Assembly (NCBI GenBank): GCA_025360015.1
Contig: JANYCZ010000071.1
Span: 1-64,000 of the forward strand
DNA length: 64,000 nucleotides
Reading direction: 5' to 3'
DNA from: Verrucomicrobiota bacterium
Lineage (GTDB): Bacteria > Verrucomicrobiota > Verrucomicrobiia > Verrucomicrobiales > Verrucomicrobiaceae
Part shown: positions 36,601-44,737 of the stretch, in pieces
Numbering within the stretch: the first letter of the stretch is position 1
Layout of the letters: each line of letters opens with the position of its first letter
The notes under the pieces: generated by a model
Told to the model about the DNA's origin: nothing
Seen by the model: the letters and a program-made list of their open reading frames with translations, nothing else
Database searches by the model: none
Program-made: the position numbers and the translations under genes

Positions 36601-37607
36601 TTCAGGGCCTCGCCGAATTCCTTGTTCAACGACGGCACGCCTTCGCCGACGACGACGAGCTTGGCGTTGATGCCGGGTGCTGCAGCGGCGGGTTTGTCGC
36701 TCCAGGTGCGGTACTTCGGCTTCGGGCCGGGCGGATTGTCATCGAGCTGCGGCACCAGCCAGGCGAGGCCGTCGAGGTTGTCGAGCAGGCGGCCTTCAGC
36801 GTCTTCGTCGGTGTGGTTCAGGATGCCGATGGGGCCGCTGTAACCGCTCGCACGCACGAGACGCAGCACCTTCACATCTTCGGTGCCAGCACCAAGCGGA
36901 AGGATCTTATGGCCCTTGGCATCGCCGTCGATGTCCATGCCGTTGAGGTTGAAGCAAAGCAGGTACGGCAGCATGCGCGGCAGCACTTTGGCGAGACGAT
37001 CGAGATGAGCGTGGCCGTGATGCAGGTTGTACACCATGCCGATGTTCTTGATGCCCTGAGCCTTCAAGGCCTCCACGATGGCGATGGCGTTCTCCGGCTC
37101 ACCAAACCACATGCCGTGGTTGTAGAGAGCGACCTGGCAGCCCAGCGGCGCGGCGGCTTCGCAAATCGGCTTCAAGCGCGCGACCTCCTTGGCCACACGG
37201 GCCTGCTGATCCGCCTCGTCTTTGACCTGGATCGCACCGCCGTGGCCGCTCACCCAGAGCTGCGGATGCACGCCGTGGCGTTTGAAGAGTTCGAGCGTCT
37301 GCTTCGCCTCGTCATTGAGCGTGTTTTGAAACCACCAGCCCATAAGCTCGATGTGGTGCTTCTTGAGTGCGTTCAGTTCGTCGTCCCACTGCGGGATGTT
37401 CTCCTTGCGGTAGTCATAGACGAATTTCTTCACGCCCATTTTTTCCAGCATGGCCGCGCGCTCTTCCGGGCCACGCTTACCCGCATCAAACGGCACGATG
37501 CACCACGCAGCGAGATTGGATTTATCAAAGAGGCCTTCGGCGGCGTGCAGGTCGCCTGCTATCCAAAGGAGCGAGGCGGTAAGAAGAAGCGAGCGGAGGG
37601 GTGGCAT
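33690..37607 (-). CDS. very large secreted multidomain protein: TIM-barrel-like, LamG-like, propeller and cupredoxin
   Basis: About 1305 residues with a Sec signal (MPPLRSLLLTASLLWIAG). Residues about 30-310 resemble xylose-isomerase-like TIM barrels (GMVYNLHHGHAHLD, CFNLNGMDIDGDAKGH). About 330-490 resemble a concanavalin/LamG-type domain (HDFLVSIGENVTFWIDGKQV, GLIDDVRITRG). About 640-1080 form a sorbosone-dehydrogenase-like beta-propeller (HDFIVGLETDKEGRWYFASG, GFRNPDGLGISPDGRFLTT). The last 110 resemble an azurin/plastocyanin-type domain with copper ligands in VPHNW, CTFPGHW and the following Met. The start at 37607 is chosen over an ATG 12 codons earlier. An extracytoplasmic sugar-oxidising role passing electrons to its own copper site is inference. 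Confidence 0.8.
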   Translation of the reverse strand: MPPLRSLLLTASLLWIAGDLHAAEGLFDKSNLAAWCIVPFDAGKRGPEERAAMLEKMGVKKFVYDYRKENIPQWDDELNALKKHHIELMGWWFQNTLNDEAKQTLELFKRHGVHPQLWVSGHGGAIQVKDEADQQARVAKEVARLKPICEAAAPLGCQVALYNHGMWFGEPENAIAIVEALKAQGIKNIGMVYNLHHGHAHLDRLAKVLPRMLPYLLCFNLNGMDIDGDAKGHKILPLGAGTEDVKVLRLVRASGYSGPIGILNHTDEDAEGRLLDNLDGLAWLVPQLDDNPPGPKPKYRTWSDKPAAAAPGINAKLVVVGEGVPSLNKEFGEALKGSYFQQDNEPFRTLPLTLECRAKLTSKDNFNILIASDAKSSATHWELYTHAKRGTLALFMPGRGGDFDSQIDVCDGQWHDFLVSIGENVTFWIDGKQVFEKAVQPLQGTPAAGGIAFGSLVDHSIGCAGLIDDVRITRGVMKPRKGSAPRLRMDNTIGLWDFDHLDSLLPPPAPKPAAFKPDHKPLHPEDNVHWQEFVNRERVFDFYGKQALQFMKQKPLPELIPQFPGLDGGQQGHWGNQNDQVTWKDGRYAMSDHGSLYSGVFKGAGLTIPKAVCVRYGDMATVFDPETLSFPLTWTGGFIKLGDARHGFMGGAAMDGKVASKPSTKLQGQYHGFYRQGKEVLFKIGESLWNVLGEEVHLAKEFPAQWPKWIETRGKLGSQQPFATDTLTLPFENPYGALFFITAHDFFSDGTAAIATMTGEVWLVKGIDEKLEHVRWKRFATGLNQPLGMKIVKDKLYVLGRDQITCLHDLNGDDEADFYECVTNAMQTSPGGHDFIVGLETDKEGRWYFASGNEGVCRLTGRDKLEVLGTGFRNPDGLGISPDGRFLTTSGQEGDWTPASSIFQIELDHNLGAHFGAGGPKNGQPPEPVLMYMPRGEDNSASSQAFITSEKWSALKGDGNFVHLSSGGGSAWLVMRQNVKGRWQAASVKISGNFDSGPQCARFNPKDGHLYVNGMQGWGSYTPKDGCFQRVRFTGGEKPVPIGFEARDNGVLLRFNEPVKDADAATCFAQCWNYRYGPQYGSPEYSVKYADTPGHDPLEVRSVQKLDGGKTLFLEIPQIVTASQIHLHVSTGHDIFMTAHALAEPFTDFPGYAKIAKTNHAAQVGLEAPKPAKLNPWAKGEGGRELVIEAALGLQYVQKQLTAKAGEKLTIVFKNPDVVPHNWMLAKPGTLQKIGNLANLMITDPQGLAKHYVPDSADVLAYTDMTNPKGGFTIHITAPKEKGDYPYLCTFPGHWMVMNGVLKVE

Positions 37608-37656
37608 GGTGAAAGGGATGGCTTGATGAATGGCAGATGGCAATTAAAGTCCTGGC

Positions 37657-38007
37657 ATGAACTGGCACGAGGTCATCGACGAGCGCAGCCACGCGATGCA
37701 TCAGGTGATTGCGGATATTTTACGCCGATCACCTGAGGAACTGAGCCAGGTGACGGCATGGATTGGGAAGCGCATGGCGGATCCCGTTTACTCGGTGCAG
37801 GCCAAAGAGGCGCTGCAAGAGTGGCTGGAGGTGATTCAAACGGAAGGTGTGAATGGCGTGCTGAATGTGCTGGATGATCGTGGTGAGGAGGCGGCCCGCA
37901 TGCGACAAAGCACACCCTTCGCGGTGTTGATGCCGCAAGACAAGCGTCTCGAAATTTTGGAACATTATGAATCGCGCCGAACTCGAGCACATCCTGCGGG
38001 CGTCTAA
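37657..38007 (+). CDS. small hypothetical protein, partner of DUF6036 gene
   Basis: 116 residues, mostly helical (HAMHQVIADILRRSPEELSQ, ALQEWLEVIQTEGVNGVLNV) and without signal or membrane segment. No family recognised with certainty. It overlaps the following nucleotidyltransferase-like gene by 41 bases, which indicates translational coupling. Such two-gene units, with a small protein preceding a nucleotidyltransferase-fold protein, often are toxin-antitoxin-like modules; that is inference here. Confidence 0.6.
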   Translation: MNWHEVIDERSHAMHQVIADILRRSPEELSQVTAWIGKRMADPVYSVQAKEALQEWLEVIQTEGVNGVLNVLDDRGEEAARMRQSTPFAVLMPQDKRLEILEHYESRRTRAHPAGV

Positions 38008-38386
38008 GGGTACGACCGGCGAGTCCGAGTTCATCATCATCGGCAGCCAGTCGATTCTGGGCAGACATCCCGATGCGCCGCGGGAGCTGCGCCAGTCGAT
38101 GGAACTCGACATTTATCCCCGCCGACGCCCCGAGTTGAGCCGGGAAATCGAACGAAGCCTGGGCGAGCTCTCCCTCTTCAGTGAGACGTATGGTTATTTC
38201 GCCGATGGCGTCGGCCCGGACACGGCAGTGCTGCCCGCAGGCTGGGAGGAGCGGCTGACGGCGGTTTACAATGAGAATACGGGCGGAGCGACAGGCTGGT
38301 GCATCGCACCTTGTGACCTGACGATTGCCAAGCTGGCGGCGGCCAGACCCAAAGACATCGCGTTTGTGCGGGCGCTGCTGAAGTAG
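37967..38386 (+). CDS. DUF6036-like nucleotidyltransferase-fold protein, apparently truncated
   Basis: 139 residues. FIIIGSQSILGRHPDAPREL carries the GS signature of nucleotidyltransferase folds, SMELDIYPRR the metal-binding acidic strand, then SETYGYFADGVGPDTAVLPA GWEERL and DLTIAKLAAARPKDIAFVRA, all typical of the family (quoted in parts). A TAG ends the frame within the last helix. The same frame then continues HYIRPLEIERLIHSFEDE, which looks like the missing C-terminal helix and tail. So the gene may carry a recent nonsense mutation. It is coupled to the preceding small gene. Confidence 0.7.
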   Translation: MNRAELEHILRASKGTTGESEFIIIGSQSILGRHPDAPRELRQSMELDIYPRRRPELSREIERSLGELSLFSETYGYFADGVGPDTAVLPAGWEERLTAVYNENTGGATGWCIAPCDLTIAKLAAARPKDIAFVRALLK

Positions 38387-38561
38387 CATTACATCAGGCC
38401 GCTGGAGATCGAGCGATTGATTCATTCGTTTGAAGATGAAAAAAATGCGCCAGCGGCTGATGAATGTGTTCATAATTTGTCGCCGTCCAGAAGGATGATA
38501 ACATATCCTCGCCGCAGGGGTTCGCCCTCGCTGATGGTGACTTGAGGGACTTCATGGACGG

Positions 38562-39536
38562 CTACTTGGCGTAGTTCTGCCACTGCGCCTCGATCCATTT
38601 TGCATCCGGTGCGCCGTCGAAAACGAGGATGCGGTATTTGGAGACGTAGGGTTTGCCGGGTTCGATGGCCCAGTCACCATCCTGGGACGGGGCGATGCAG
38701 AGCTGTGGGTTCTTGGGATTGAGGCGCAGGGGCTGCGGGAAGCGGAAGTTGGACGGGTGAATCAGTATCACCATGCCGGTAGGTGCGCCATCCACCAGAC
38801 CGCCGATGTGGACCCATTTGCCCTTGGTGGAATCGCCCTTGGCGCGGTCATAGCCTTCGCTGGTCAGCATCGTGACGGCATCCACTGGATTCCAGGCGAG
38901 ATTGCCGCGCACACCGAGGCCGCCGTAGTGGTATTTTGGCAGTTTGAGCGGCTGGTTGCCAGCGCAGGTCTGGGTGCTGGTAAGGTCGATGATATTGGCA
39001 GGCGTGCCATCCAGATCCTTCTGCGCCACCGCGACCTCCCATGTTTCATTGAGCACCTTCTGATCAGGCGTGTGACTGTGATCAAGGAACACATGCTGGC
39101 TGATGAAGCCGCCGCCGTCTGCACCGCCCCAACTCTTGTCCAGTTTCGCGAAACGTACTTCGGCGAGGATTTGGTCCCCGCTTTTGTCTTTGCCCTCGCC
39201 TTTGCCCTGGTTCCAAAAATCGGGATGCGAATCGCCGAATTCGGTCTTCGTCCACGCCAGCCAGATGCCGCGATGCCAGCGGTGATCTTCCGGGTGATTG
39301 CCGGTGACAAGCTTGCCGCTGGGCGAATACACCAGATGCAGATGCGCGCCGTGTTTGAAAACGGCGGATACACCTGCGGGCACCTCGCCGGCCTCCATCT
39401 GATAATCACAGATGGCCTTTCCGCCGCTGCTGAAGTGCAGGACGGAGTTCCGCTTTTCCACCTGGATGTCAGCGGCGGAAGAACGGGTGGAAACGAGGGC
39501 GGCAAAGACCGCGGCTAGAAGTAAGGTTGGCTTCAT
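38562..39536 (-). CDS. secreted PmoA-like (DUF6807) family protein
   Basis: 324 residues with a signal (MKPTLLLAAVFAALVSTRSSA). It resembles the PmoA/DUF6807 family: HPEDHRWHRGIWLAWTKTEF (conserved His-rich block), GGGFISQHVFLDHSHTPDQKV, NIIDLTSTQTCAG, KYHYGGLGVRGNLAW and IHPSNFRFPQPLRLN. Despite the family name, a methane monooxygenase activity is not implied; these proteins are common in polysaccharide-degrading Bacteroidetes, Planctomycetes and Verrucomicrobia, and the reaction is unknown. It lies downstream of an amidohydrolase gene on the same strand. Confidence 0.82.
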   Translation of the reverse strand: MKPTLLLAAVFAALVSTRSSAADIQVEKRNSVLHFSSGGKAICDYQMEAGEVPAGVSAVFKHGAHLHLVYSPSGKLVTGNHPEDHRWHRGIWLAWTKTEFGDSHPDFWNQGKGEGKDKSGDQILAEVRFAKLDKSWGGADGGGFISQHVFLDHSHTPDQKVLNETWEVAVAQKDLDGTPANIIDLTSTQTCAGNQPLKLPKYHYGGLGVRGNLAWNPVDAVTMLTSEGYDRAKGDSTKGKWVHIGGLVDGAPTGMVILIHPSNFRFPQPLRLNPKNPQLCIAPSQDGDWAIEPGKPYVSKYRILVFDGAPDAKWIEAQWQNYAK

Positions 39537-39558
39537 AACGAAGGAACGGGCTGGCACA

Positions 39559-40833
39559 TCAGAAACTCGCAGGCTTTACGAGCGTTCCTGCTTTCACCAC
39601 GCCGCCCTGCATGACGGCGAGTAGGTTGTTACGGTTTTCGAGAATGGAGATATCTTTGAGCACATCCCCCGCGACGACAAGGACATCGCCCAGTTTGCCT
39701 GCTTCGAGGGTGCCGATTTCCCTCTCGCGCCCCATCATCTTTGCGCCGCCGAGCGTTGCGCATGTGATCGTGTCGAGGGTGGAGAAGCCGACGTAGTTGA
39801 CGAAGAAGGTCATCTCCTGGGCGTAGGTGCCGTGAGGCGTCCAGGCAAAGCCATAGTCGCCACCTAGCCCCAGCGTGCCGCCGGCCTTGAGAACCTTGCG
39901 GCAGCTTTCCGCACCCGCTTCAAGGGTTTCCTGATGGCCATCCAGCACACGTTGGGACAGGCCGAACTCCTTGCCGCGCTGCACGCTGAGGAGTTCAAAG
40001 CCGAGACCGGGACACATCGGGACGTTGCGCTTGAGCAGGAGGTCGAGGCATTCGTCGTCCATGAACGTGCCGTGCTCAATGGCATCATAACCCGCCTTGA
40101 GCGCATTGCGGATGCCCTCGGTGGCACGGCAGTGGCCGGTGACTTTGAGGCCGTGATTGTGCGCCGTGGCCACGACGGCGTGCATTTCTTCAAAGGTCAT
40201 GCACAGCGTGTGGTGGTCATTGATGTCGGGAGATGCCGCATCGCCCGTGGGATAGGTCTTCACCCATTCAATGCCATCTTTGACGAGTTTGCGTACGGCG
40301 CTGCGGGCCTGCTCGGGACCGTTCACAATGAAAACAATTCCCTCCATGCCGATGCGGCGGAAGTCGGGATTCCAGTCCATCAGCCCGCCTGCGCCGCAGA
40401 TTTCACGGCCACTGGCGCTGAGGCGTGGGCCGGGGATCATGTCCTCCTCGATGGCCTTCTTCATCCACACATCAATGTTGTGCAGGCAGCCGCCGCTGCG
40501 CGCAGATGTGTAGCCGCATTCCAGCGCGGTCTTCGCATTCACGGCAGATTGCAGCGTGACGTACTCGACGGGAAACTTAATGTCGAGATCCTGCAGCTCG
40601 GACACATTGAAGTAAGTGAGATGGATGTGCGCCTCGACGAGCCCGGGCATGATGGTGCCGCCTCTTGCGTCAATGACGCGCGCATCGGGGGCCAGTGGCG
40701 CGTCTATGGCGGGACCTGCATAGGTGATGAGCCCGTCGGTGATGATGACAGCGGCGTTTGGAATGGCAGCGCTGCCAGTGCCATCGACGAGCTGGCCGTT
40801 TTTGACGACGGTGGTGCCTGGTTGGAGCTTCAT
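39559..40833 (-). CDS. amidohydrolase family protein
   Basis: 424 residues without a signal, so probably cytosolic. Metal-dependent amidohydrolase hallmarks: MPGLVEAHIHLTYFN (HxH), VKTYPTGDAASPD with a possible carbamylated Lys equivalent, LKVTGHCRATEGIRNAL and DAIEHGTFMDDE (His ligands), LGLGGDYGFAWTPHG (Asp), and the C-terminal GTLEAGKLGDVLVVAGDVL. It most resembles imidazolonepropionase- or prolidase-like members. It is tightly followed by the PmoA-like gene, with 22 bases between, and preceded by the AraC-type regulator on the same strand, which may control both. Confidence 0.88.
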   Translation of the reverse strand: MKLQPGTTVVKNGQLVDGTGSAAIPNAAVIITDGLITYAGPAIDAPLAPDARVIDARGGTIMPGLVEAHIHLTYFNVSELQDLDIKFPVEYVTLQSAVNAKTALECGYTSARSGGCLHNIDVWMKKAIEEDMIPGPRLSASGREICGAGGLMDWNPDFRRIGMEGIVFIVNGPEQARSAVRKLVKDGIEWVKTYPTGDAASPDINDHHTLCMTFEEMHAVVATAHNHGLKVTGHCRATEGIRNALKAGYDAIEHGTFMDDECLDLLLKRNVPMCPGLGFELLSVQRGKEFGLSQRVLDGHQETLEAGAESCRKVLKAGGTLGLGGDYGFAWTPHGTYAQEMTFFVNYVGFSTLDTITCATLGGAKMMGREREIGTLEAGKLGDVLVVAGDVLKDISILENRNNLLAVMQGGVVKAGTLVKPASF

Positions 40834-40845
40834 GGTGTGCGAATG

Positions 40846-41622
40846 CTATCGTTTCGCCTTGCGCATGGATAGAACAGAAGCGGCAGGGCGTGGAACATTC
40901 GCGGCAGCATAAGTTTCGCGATACGTGCCCGGCGTGATACCCGTGACACGGCGGAATTCGCGCGTGAGGTGGCTCTGATCCGCGAAGCCGCAGCGCAGGC
41001 TGACAGCGGCGATGGATTCCCGCGTATCGACCAGCAGGCGGCAAGCGGTCTGAATGCGCAGGCGCTTTAAATACTGCTGCGGTGGCAGTCCATACTCGCG
41101 GCCAAAGCTGCGCTCAAAGGCGCGGGGAGACATGCCGACAGCGCGTGCCATGTCCGCGTTCGTCACGGATTCACCGAGGCGTCGCGTCATGAGCGCGATG
41201 ACAACACCGAGGCGGATGTCGCTGCGCTGATCGATCTGCGCCGCATCCAATATACGCGTGATGCCCGCCGTGCCGACGATGCGGCCTCGGGCATTGCAGA
41301 CGGGTCGTTTGGTGGTGAAGCACCAGGAGGCGGTGTGATCAAAACGGCCCACAAGTTCCAGGCGGGCCTGCACCGTCTGTCCGCTCAGCACGGCTTCATC
41401 GCCTGCACGGAAATGCGCCGCGAGGTGCGCGGGCGAGAGATCATCATCCGTCCTGCCGAGCACTTCGCTGAGCTGGTGCATGCCGTAGTTGAGCAAGAAG
41501 GTGCGGTTCACCCAGAGGTAGCGGCGTTTCGCATCTTTGATCCAGGCCTGCACGTCCGGCAGCGCGTCGAAAAGATCGCGCAGTGCATCGACGGGGGATG
41601 TGGCGGCGGCTTGGGCTTTCAC
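40846..41622 (-). CDS. AraC-family regulator with N-terminal PAS domain
   Basis: 258 residues from a GTG start. A PAS-like sensor (LPDVQAWIKDAKRRYLWVN, YGMHQLSEVLGRTDDDL) is followed by a C-terminal AraC/XylS double helix-turn-helix (NADMARAVGMSPRAFERSF, ESIAAVSLRCGFADQSHLT, EFRRVTGITPGTYRE). The only in-frame ATG further up (41703) lies inside the transcription terminator of the upstream gene, so the GTG at 41620-41622 (VKAQAAATSP) is preferred. It is 12 bases upstream of the amidohydrolase gene, which it probably regulates. Confidence 0.82.
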   Translation of the reverse strand: MKAQAAATSPVDALRDLFDALPDVQAWIKDAKRRYLWVNRTFLLNYGMHQLSEVLGRTDDDLSPAHLAAHFRAGDEAVLSGQTVQARLELVGRFDHTASWCFTTKRPVCNARGRIVGTAGITRILDAAQIDQRSDIRLGVVIALMTRRLGESVTNADMARAVGMSPRAFERSFGREYGLPPQQYLKRLRIQTACRLLVDTRESIAAVSLRCGFADQSHLTREFRRVTGITPGTYRETYAAANVPRPAASVLSMRKAKR

Positions 41623-41682
41623 AGATAGGGAGACTAACGGGAACGTGTTTCGATGACACGCGGAATCACGCAGGCATGAAAA

Positions 41683-41711
41683 AAGCGGAGCCGCATGCCG
41701 CAACTCCGCTT
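41683..41711 (-). terminator. rho-independent terminator
   Basis: On the minus strand AAGCGGAG and CTCCGCTT form an eight-base-pair stem around a 13-base loop, followed by a run of T. It closes the transcript of the small metal-site protein gene just upstream and separates it from the AraC gene. Confidence 0.8.
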
Positions 41712-41736
41712 GGAAGGGTGAAACGCAAGTTCCCGG

Positions 41737-42099
41737 TTACTGGCGCACTTCCTTGATATGCTTGTCAGGCGCGGCGTCGAAAGCGGACTTGCTGGCGGCA
41801 TCGGCAAAAGCGACCTGACGGGTGTAGGTGACTGTTTTGGAAGAATCGGATTTCTTTTTGCTCAGCGGGCATTGACCAGCAACGGCAGCCAGGATGTTGC
41901 TGAGGTAGCCCTTGGGGGCGGCGGTGAACTGGGCTTTGCACTTGTCGCAGCAGACGGCAACGGTCTTGGAGTAGGTGCTGGTGATGGCCGGGTTCGCGGG
42001 TTTGCCGGAAATGGGGCATACGGTGTTCAGCGGCTCGGCGGCAGGGGAAAAGCCAGCCAGCAGGCTGAGAGCGGCGATGAGAGTGAGGATGTGTTTCAT
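41737..42099 (-). CDS. small secreted protein with YHS/TRASH-like cysteine motif
   Basis: 120 residues with a signal (MKHILTLIAALSLLAGFSPA). The mature N-terminal part reads NTVCPISGKPANPAITSTYS and VAVCCDKCKAQFTAAPKGYL. This Cys-Pro-x-Ser-Gly-Lys-Pro plus CC-x2-C arrangement is typical of YHS/TRASH-like metal-binding domains. The C-terminal half is basic then acidic, without recognised family. A periplasmic metal-handling or sensing role is inferred. The start at MKHILTL is preferred to an upstream ATG. A strong terminator follows. Confidence 0.75.
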   Translation of the reverse strand: MKHILTLIAALSLLAGFSPAAEPLNTVCPISGKPANPAITSTYSKTVAVCCDKCKAQFTAAPKGYLSNILAAVAGQCPLSKKKSDSSKTVTYTRQVAFADAASKSAFDAAPDKHIKEVRQ

Positions 42100-42228
42100 G
42101 GTGGGCGTGATGGTATGGGACGGCGGACTCGGATACGAATTCATGGATTTTCCGCAACTAAAACTTTTCGGTTCGCTCCTATGCTTCGCCCGGGTGCATG
42201 CTGAAAGTAAAGGCGTCTTCGTCGCAGC

Positions 42229-44736
42229 TTACTTCGGCTGATACTTCGGATAGCGCTGCTGGAGCTGTTGCAGCATCTGCTTGGATTTGGCAGAGTCTCC
42301 GGCTTTCTCCAGCACCTGCGCGGCTTTGTAGAGAGCGTTCGGCGTCACATCGGGATCGTCAAAGAACTGGCTGGGCACGGCATACTTGGCGGCTCCGTCC
42401 TTCCATTTGCCGACGGCGGCATCCCTCTGCCCTTCAGCGGCAAGCTTGTCACCCTGCGCGGCATAGATGTCGCCTTCGAGGATGAGCAGTTCGGCCTGGA
42501 GCTTGCCGTCTTTGACCACCTGCAGGGCGTCCTGAGCCACCTTGTCAGCCTCATCAAAGAGTCCTTTGCCGAGCTGGGCACGGCCCTTGGTCAGCAGCGC
42601 GCGTGAACGGGTGGCGCTGTCGGGTTCTGATTTGAGGAAGTTGTCCGTGGCCTGGATGCTGGCGTCGTACTGCTGGTTATTGAGCTGCGCCATGCCGAGG
42701 TAGTTCCACACGACGGGCTCGGTGTTCTCCGGGTTCTGCGGCGTGACGGCGAGTTCGAGGAAGCGGGCGGCACGCTTGAAGTCGTCGCTGCTGTACAGTT
42801 TGAGCCCCAGCCATTTCAAAATGTTCGGCGGCACCAGGCCCTCAGGCTTGGACTGCAGGTAGGTGTCGATGGTCTTCGCGAGATTGTCGGCATTCTGGCG
42901 CGCGTAGTCGCAGAGGATGATGAGCTGGCTGGACTTTTCGAGGTAGCCCTTGCTGTCGATCTCCATGGCTCGGCGCAGGGCGGGCACCGCCTTGTCGTAG
43001 ATCTTCTGATCAAAGTTCCCCCGGCCGATGCCGTAGTAGGCCTGCGCGGCGGCCGTGGTGGTGGGGAATTTTTTCAGCAGCGTTTCAAAGGCGGTGACGG
43101 TGGCCTTCGGGTCCTTCTGCTCCAGCGCGATGAAGCCGAGCTGCAGCCAGGAGAGTTCGCAGGCGTCGGATTTCGGGAATTCCTTGGTGACGTACTCAAA
43201 GTCAGCTTTCGCTTTGGGCAGATCGCGAGCATCGCGGTTCGCGAGGCCGCGGCGGGCGTAGGCCTTGGGGAGGAATTCGTGGCCCGGATTCTCGCTGATG
43301 AAACGGGTGAAGGTGCCGACGGCCTCCTGATGGCGTCCGGCCTCGTCCTGGGCCCAGGCCATGTTGAAGAGCGTGCCCGGGCGCAGCTTTTCGGGCAGTT
43401 TGTCGATGCTGACTTCGTTGTAACTCTGCGCCGCCTGCGGGTAGTCGCCTTTGTTGAAGTAAAAGTCAGCGCGGATCAGGCGTGCCAGCGAAAGGTATTC
43501 ATGGTCAGGGTGCTTGGGCGCCTGGCGGGTGATGAAGGCGGTGGCGAATTCCCCCAGATCCTTGTCATTCAGCAGGTAGAAACAGTACAGCTTCCAGTAG
43601 CCCGCACTGAAGGCTTCCTCGGTGTCAGCATGGTACTGCTCAATCATCAGGTAAACTTCCACGGCGCGGGCGTAGCTCTTGCGCATGCGGTAGGCGTGGC
43701 CCACGAGCAGCAGCATCTTGGCTCGGGAGGCTCCTGGCGGCAGGACCTCGGAGTTCTTGTTGTAGTAGTCGATGACGCCGTCGTAGTCGCCCTTGGCGTA
43801 GAGCGCTTGAATGATGCCCACAAGGGAGATGCCGCGGTTCTGCTCGCTCGTTTCGGGCATGCGCAGCGCCTTTTCAAACATCGCGATGGATTGTTCCGGC
43901 TTCTGGAGCTCGGCATAGAGCACTGCCGCACGGATGCTGGCCTCGGCGATGATGGCGCGGTCAGAGCTGGTCTTGACGAGCTCGTCAAAAATGGGCAAAG
44001 CCTCCGTCTTCTGGTCCTGGCCGAGGTAGATGCTCCCAAGCGTGAGCAGCGCCGTCTCACGGTAGGGGTTGTCCGTCTTCACCGCGATCACGCTGTTCAG
44101 AGCGGCGGCCTGCTTGGTCTTGTCCCCGGCCTTTTCATAGGCGCGGCTTTTGTTGTAGGCTGCGGCCAGGCGCACCGGCGCGCTCTTCGTTTTGGCTTCG
44201 CAAAAGCTGAAAAATTTGGCCGATTCAGCAAACTTGGAGTCGTTGAAGGTCATCGCGCCAAGGCGGTAGGCGCTGGAAGGCGCGCCCTCGCTCGCCGGGT
44301 AGCGGTTCACGACCTCTTCGTAATAACCCGCAGCCTGCTTGAGCTGATTCTGCTTCATGTAGCACTCGCCCACGCGGTAGAGAGCATCGGGCACCTGCCT
44401 GCCGCTGGGGTACTGCTGCAGGTACTTCGCATACGATTGCGCTGCCATGCCCCACTCCTGGCGGTCATAGGCCAGCGTGGCGAAGTCAAACATGTCATCA
44501 TCCGGCCCCTTGGTCTTGGGCTGTGCCGGGCGTGTCGTGGGATCTTCCAGCACGGGCTGCGCCTTCGGCGGCGGGCTCACGGGAATGGCCTTTGGCACAG
44601 GTGCATCCTCAACGGGCAGTGCCCGCGGTGGGGAAGGCTGCTGCGCCATGGATGAAAACGCCACCAGGCAGAAAAGCGCTGGCATGAAACGGGGCGCATG
44701 ACTGCGCGGGGCGGTTGGAAACTTGGCGGCAGTCAT
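42229..44736 (-). CDS. secreted TPR-repeat protein of ExbBD operon
   Basis: 835 residues with a hydrophobic signal (FMPALFCLVAFSSMAQQ) and a proline-rich linker (about 30-75). The remainder is a long array of TPR-like repeats, for example SYAKYLQQYPSGRQVPDALY, RVGECYMKQNQLKQAAGYYE, SYNEVSIDKLPEKLRPGTLF, ATVTAFETLLKKFPTTTAAA and LEKAGDSAKSKQMLQQLQQR. It resembles periplasmic or outer-membrane-associated TPR proteins of the YbgF/CpoB type but is far longer. It begins within a base of the exbD stop codon, so it is coupled to the ExbB-ExbD motor. A scaffold transmitting or regulating the motor's force is plausible. Confidence 0.82.
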   Translation of the reverse strand: MTAAKFPTAPRSHAPRFMPALFCLVAFSSMAQQPSPPRALPVEDAPVPKAIPVSPPPKAQPVLEDPTTRPAQPKTKGPDDDMFDFATLAYDRQEWGMAAQSYAKYLQQYPSGRQVPDALYRVGECYMKQNQLKQAAGYYEEVVNRYPASEGAPSSAYRLGAMTFNDSKFAESAKFFSFCEAKTKSAPVRLAAAYNKSRAYEKAGDKTKQAAALNSVIAVKTDNPYRETALLTLGSIYLGQDQKTEALPIFDELVKTSSDRAIIAEASIRAAVLYAELQKPEQSIAMFEKALRMPETSEQNRGISLVGIIQALYAKGDYDGVIDYYNKNSEVLPPGASRAKMLLLVGHAYRMRKSYARAVEVYLMIEQYHADTEEAFSAGYWKLYCFYLLNDKDLGEFATAFITRQAPKHPDHEYLSLARLIRADFYFNKGDYPQAAQSYNEVSIDKLPEKLRPGTLFNMAWAQDEAGRHQEAVGTFTRFISENPGHEFLPKAYARRGLANRDARDLPKAKADFEYVTKEFPKSDACELSWLQLGFIALEQKDPKATVTAFETLLKKFPTTTAAAQAYYGIGRGNFDQKIYDKAVPALRRAMEIDSKGYLEKSSQLIILCDYARQNADNLAKTIDTYLQSKPEGLVPPNILKWLGLKLYSSDDFKRAARFLELAVTPQNPENTEPVVWNYLGMAQLNNQQYDASIQATDNFLKSEPDSATRSRALLTKGRAQLGKGLFDEADKVAQDALQVVKDGKLQAELLILEGDIYAAQGDKLAAEGQRDAAVGKWKDGAAKYAVPSQFFDDPDVTPNALYKAAQVLEKAGDSAKSKQMLQQLQQRYPKYQPK

Positions 44737-44737
44737 C

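Noticed and set aside
41623..41703. ATG at 41703 as start of the AraC-type regulator
   Set aside because: It lies within the terminator hairpin of the upstream gene, and the added residues do not resemble the family; the GTG at 41622 fits better.
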